From NCBI RefSeq assembly GCF_001709345.1, contig NZ_MDTQ01000001.1:1096742-1160741 (forward strand): 64,000 bases of DNA, written 5' to 3'. The DNA comes from Terasakiispira papahanaumokuakeensis. GTDB taxonomy: Bacteria > Pseudomonadota > Gammaproteobacteria > Pseudomonadales > Halomonadaceae. Below the pieces are notes generated by a model. The model was not told the origin of the DNA, made no database searches, and saw only the letters and a list, made by a program, of their open reading frames with translations. Shown here piece after piece: positions 61,349 through 64,000 of this stretch (positions are counted from its first letter, which is position 1; each line of letters begins with the position of its first letter). The translations under genes and the position numbers were made by a program.

Positions 61349-62371
61349 ATGAGCTTAAATAAACCGATGAGCTTAAAAGTCGCAATTAACGGATTTGGTC
61401 GCATTGGGCGGAATATTTTGCGCGCCTTGTATGCCCATCCTGATTATCGTCAAGTCATTGATGTGGTGGCGATTAATGATTTAGGCGATCCTGCGTTCAA
61501 TGCCCATTTATTACGCTATGACACGGTTCACGGCCCTTTTGGGGTTGAGGTCTTACATGATGAAAGCAGCCTGACCGTGGCCGGTGATCGCATCATGATG
61601 TTGGCTGAGCGAGATCCGGCTCAATTGCCATGGGCTGATTTAGGTGTGGACTTGGTGATGGAGTGCACCGGCTTATTTACCCAGCGCGAGGCGGCGGCAC
61701 GTCACCTATCGGCAGGTGCTGGGCGAGTGTTAATTTCAGCCCCATCGGCGGATGCGGATGCGACGGTTGTGTTTGGGGTGAATCATCAGGTGCTGCGACC
61801 TGAGCATCGAGTGGTGTCGAATGCCTCTTGTACGACCAACTGTCTGGCTCCCATCGCGAAGGTATTGCATGAGGCCATCGGTATCGAGCAGGGGCTCATG
61901 ACGACCGTGCATGCTTATACCAATGATCAATCCTTGTGCGATGGTTATCATAGTGACCTTTATCGGGCGAGAGGGGCAGCGCAATCCATGATTCCAACGA
62001 AAACCGGTGCTGCCGCCGCAGTGGGGTTGGTGCTGCCGGAGTTGGCTGGGCGATTGGATGGCTTGGCTGTTCGGGTACCGGTGGTGAATGTATCCTTAGT
62101 GGATTTAACCTTTACCGCATCGCGTGAGACCAGTGTGGCGCAGGTGAATGAACTCATGACACAAGCGGCAGACCAGTCCACGATTCTGGATGTCAATGCG
62201 CTGCCTTTGGTGTCTGTCGATTTTAACCATAACCCTTACTCCTCAGTGTTCGATGTCAACCATACCCGAGTGTCAGGTTCATTGGTGAAGGTGATGGCCT
62301 GGTATGACAATGAATGGGGCTTTTCTAATCGAATGCTGGATACCGCGATGGCGATGGCCGCGATTCGATAA
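61349..62371 (+). CDS. gap: Glyceraldehyde-3-phosphate dehydrogenase
   Basis: The 340-residue NAD(P)-dependent enzyme has [17 protein letters not shown] at the N-terminus, [12 protein letters not shown] with the catalytic cysteine near residue 160, and [14 protein letters not shown] and [12 protein letters not shown] at the C-terminus. ATG 61349 follows GGGGGAG by 8 nt. The gene is adjacent to eda in the same direction, suggesting use in hexose catabolism through the Entner-Doudoroff pathway. Confidence 0.95.
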   Translation: MSLNKPMSLKVAINGFGRIGRNILRALYAHPDYRQVIDVVAINDLGDPAFNAHLLRYDTVHGPFGVEVLHDESSLTVAGDRIMMLAERDPAQLPWADLGVDLVMECTGLFTQREAAARHLSAGAGRVLISAPSADADATVVFGVNHQVLRPEHRVVSNASCTTNCLAPIAKVLHEAIGIEQGLMTTVHAYTNDQSLCDGYHSDLYRARGAAQSMIPTKTGAAAAVGLVLPELAGRLDGLAVRVPVVNVSLVDLTFTASRETSVAQVNELMTQAADQSTILDVNALPLVSVDFNHNPYSSVFDVNHTRVSGSLVKVMAWYDNEWGFSNRMLDTAMAMAAIR

Positions 62372-62386
62372 CACAATAGGATCAAC

Positions 62387-63061
62387 ATGCACGCGGCAAA
62401 TCTGGTAGCACACACCCAATCACTGGACCATCTACTGCAGATGGGGCCAGTGATTCCGGTATTAACGATTGAACGTTTAGAAGACGCCGAACCTATCGGA
62501 CAGGCCCTTTATGATGGCGGAATTCGGGTGCTTGAGGTGACCTTAAGAACCGAGTGTGCGCTGGAGGTCATCGGCCTGCTTCGCCAAGCCTTACCCGATA
62601 TTTATCTGGGCGCGGGTACGGTACTCACACCAGAGCAATTTCAACAAGCTGAAGCCGTAGGGGCCGATTTTGTGGTGACACCCGGCACAACGGAAGCCCT
62701 TTATGATTATGGCCAACAAAGCCATATCCCTTTATTGCCGGGCATCGCGACCGCTTCGGAATTAATGCACGGATGGAGCAAAGGGTATCGACGGTTTAAA
62801 TTTTTTCCCGCTGAAGCCAGTGGTGGTGTGGCCATGCTTAAAGCATTGGCTGGCCCCTTTCCTGAAGCCATTTTTTGCCCCACGGGGGGGATCGGTACGG
62901 AACAGTTGGCGCAATATCTAAGCCTGCCCAATGTGCCTTGTGTTGGTGGCTCATGGTTAACGCCAAAAGATCACCTGCAGGCGAAAGATTGGGGGGCAAT
63001 CCAATTGCTGGCTGAGCAAACGCTTGCCGTGTATTCTACGGCTAAGCGTTTCTCATCATGA
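62387..63061 (+). CDS. eda: KDPG/KHG aldolase
   Basis: Eda splits 2-keto-3-deoxy-6-phosphogluconate into pyruvate and glyceraldehyde-3-phosphate, the substrate of the gene before it. The 224-residue barrel has PVLTIERLEDAEPIGQAL, VLEVTLRTECALE with the catalytic glutamate, GAGTVLTPEQF and the Schiff-base lysine in FKFFPAEASGG near 137. AGGA is 6 nt before ATG. It overlaps the convergent SIP gene by 6 nt. No edd is in view. Confidence 0.95.
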   Translation: MHAANLVAHTQSLDHLLQMGPVIPVLTIERLEDAEPIGQALYDGGIRVLEVTLRTECALEVIGLLRQALPDIYLGAGTVLTPEQFQQAEAVGADFVVTPGTTEALYDYGQQSHIPLLPGIATASELMHGWSKGYRRFKFFPAEASGGVAMLKALAGPFPEAIFCPTGGIGTEQLAQYLSLPNVPCVGGSWLTPKDHLQAKDWGAIQLLAEQTLAVYSTAKRFSS

Positions 63062-63838
63062 TGGGTTCTCATCATCAAGGTCCGTAGCCCCGGTTTTCCA
63101 GTAGGCCGAAATACGCGTATAGTCACTGGGGTGGCCCTTTTCAGTGACGATGAGCTGGCGCAATTGCTTCATCGTATGACCTTCACCGGCTCCCCAGACA
63201 AAGCCGTCGCCTTGAGGTAAGTCGAGCTGTTGCACCTGATCAAGTAAGGCCTCTAGACTGCTGACCCAGTGCACCTGGCGAGACGACGTTGATGCCATCA
63301 TCTGGCGCTGGTCTTCAGGGTGATCGACCTGGGCAATCACGGTGATGTGGGCATCCAAGGGTAACTCTTCGATACGACGATGAATGGCGGGCAAGGCGGT
63401 TGGATCACCGATGAGCCAGTACCAATCATAATCCATTGGGATAATCATCGAACCGCGTGGGCCCGCCAAGTGTGCTTGATCGCCGATTTTAACCTGTTGG
63501 GCCCAATCGGATGCCGCCCCATCGGCGTGGACAACGAACTCAAGTTCTAAGATACCGGCTTCTGGGTTAAAAGCTCTGGGCGTATAATCCCGGTTCACCT
63601 CATTGCCCTGACCATCGGGTACAAACACCTTAATATGATCGTCGAATGACATGGAAGGTAATCCTACCAAGTCATCCCCTTCGAGTAATATCCGAATGAA
63701 ACTCGGTGACAGCGACTCTACTTGGGTGACAATCGGGTAACGGTGTTGAATCTCATGCCGCACTTTTTGGATCTGGTGAGGCGGTTTGGGCTCATGAGCG
63801 GGGATGCGTTCATAAGCGGGGTGTGAGTGTTGCGTCAT
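63056..63838 (-). CDS. Siderophore-interacting protein (FAD/NADPH ferric reductase)
   Basis: The 260-residue protein belongs to the SIP/ViuB/YqjH family, which reduces ferric siderophores in the cytoplasm. Landmarks are FDDHIKVFVPDG, NRDYTPRAFNPEAGILELEFVVH for FAD binding and GDPTALPAIHRRIEELP for NADPH, with GAGEGHTMKQLRQLI near the end. I choose ATG 63838 because GGAG is 6 nt upstream; ATG 63859 has none. The upstream region carries two operator-like repeats shared with a divergent gene. Confidence 0.88.
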   Translation of the reverse strand: MTQHSHPAYERIPAHEPKPPHQIQKVRHEIQHRYPIVTQVESLSPSFIRILLEGDDLVGLPSMSFDDHIKVFVPDGQGNEVNRDYTPRAFNPEAGILELEFVVHADGAASDWAQQVKIGDQAHLAGPRGSMIIPMDYDWYWLIGDPTALPAIHRRIEELPLDAHITVIAQVDHPEDQRQMMASTSSRQVHWVSSLEALLDQVQQLDLPQGDGFVWGAGEGHTMKQLRQLIVTEKGHPSDYTRISAYWKTGATDLDDENPS

Positions 63839-63872
63839 TGGCGTCTCCATGGTTGGCATTCATGCCTATTTG

Positions 63873-63928
63873 GTTGATAATGTCATCCAATATATTGTTC
63901 ACCTATAAAGTTGATATTGTCAACCAAT
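63873..63928. promoter_or_regulatory. Two operator-like repeats between the SIP gene and a divergent gene
   Basis: GTTGATAATGTCATCCAAT (63873-63891) and GTTGATATTGTCAACCAAT (63910-63928) agree at 17 of 19 positions, 37 bp apart. The second contains a perfect GTTGA-N5-TCAAC palindrome and touches the divergent ATG; an iron- or nickel-responsive repressor site is plausible. Confidence 0.55.
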
Positions 63929-64000
63929 GGACCAGCCGACACCAGAAGCCATCTTTGATGCGATCAGTTTCCTGAATCACGAGATTCGCTCTCGTCATTA
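63927..64000 (+). CDS. Start of a divergent gene, cut by the window end
   Basis: The frame MDQPTPEAIFDAISFLNHEI continues to the window end without a stop. Its position, divergent from a SIP-type reductase, recalls YqjI-type PadR regulators, but only 24 codons are visible and no domain can be named. No clear ribosome site precedes the ATG. Confidence 0.5.
   Translation, partial: MDQPTPEAIFDAISFLNHEIRSRH

Noticed and set aside
1-64000. tRNA, rRNA, riboswitch or CRISPR loci
   Set aside because: I found no cloverleaf, rRNA segment, known riboswitch core or spaced repeat array in the gaps; small RNAs cannot be excluded by eye.

Overview
This window reads as chromosomal DNA of a gammaproteobacterium, most likely from the Oceanospirillales/Halomonadaceae side. 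The gene order from exbD through lpxK, kdsB, murB, rne, rluC, sppA, maf, rpmF, plsX, fabD-fabG-acpP-fabF, pabC, mltG, tmk, holB and tatD to a TetR regulator is the order known from Pseudomonas and its relatives. Genus assignment is inference. I see no rRNA, tRNA or CRISPR array. Both ends of the window cut a gene.

Region 1 (1-7.2 kb) is envelope biogenesis in one direction: exbD (partial), msbA, lpxK, a Trm112-like protein, kdsB, a low-molecular-weight phosphatase and murB. Most of these genes overlap. A compact endonuclease V-like gene and a secreted protein of unknown function follow. A 9-copy, 8-bp tandem repeat sits just in front of the phosphatase gene.

Region 2 (7.4-22 kb) has rne on the minus strand behind a long, hairpin-rich leader of about 970 nt. 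It diverges from an overlapping recC-recB-recD operon. Region 3 (22-31 kb) runs rluC, a HAD phosphatase, sppA, a fructosamine-kinase-like gene, maf (opposite strand), then yceD-rpmF-plsX-fabD-fabG-acpP with recognisable promoters and a terminator. Region 4 (31-39 kb) starts with a MarR/HlyD/DUF2955 efflux module lodged between acpP and fabF, followed by fabF-pabC-mltG-tmk-holB. Region 5 (39-50.9 kb) holds tatD, tetR, a DUF1285 gene, a UvrD-like helicase, an amino-acid-permease/amidase/LuxR cluster, a rhodanese with a neighbouring DUF2892 membrane protein, and a PhoD-like phosphatase.

Region 6 (50.98-53.15 kb) is the clearest accessory segment. Two perfect 43-bp direct repeats bracket about 2.1 kb holding a small HTH protein with its own promoter, an acidic repeat-containing protein, a DUF2274 gene, a broken trbI conjugation gene and a fragment of a LysR regulator. 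It looks like a decayed mobile element or recombination scar without a transposase or integrase.

Region 7 (53.2-64 kb) has an Asp/Glu racemase and a fructose PTS operon (fruB-fruK-fruA, minus). It diverges from cra, which carries a perfect Cra-type palindrome at its promoter. gap and eda, a siderophore-interacting protein and the start of a divergent gene follow. Together fruBKA, cra, gap and eda form a sugar-catabolism block feeding fructose into central metabolism.

Short perfect tandem duplications of 8-19 bp recur in intergenic gaps, and related ones occur in frame in recD, recB, rne and the acidic protein. No complete new system is evident. The best leads are the repeat-bounded segment, the rne leader, the compact endonuclease V homologue and the operator-like palindromes.
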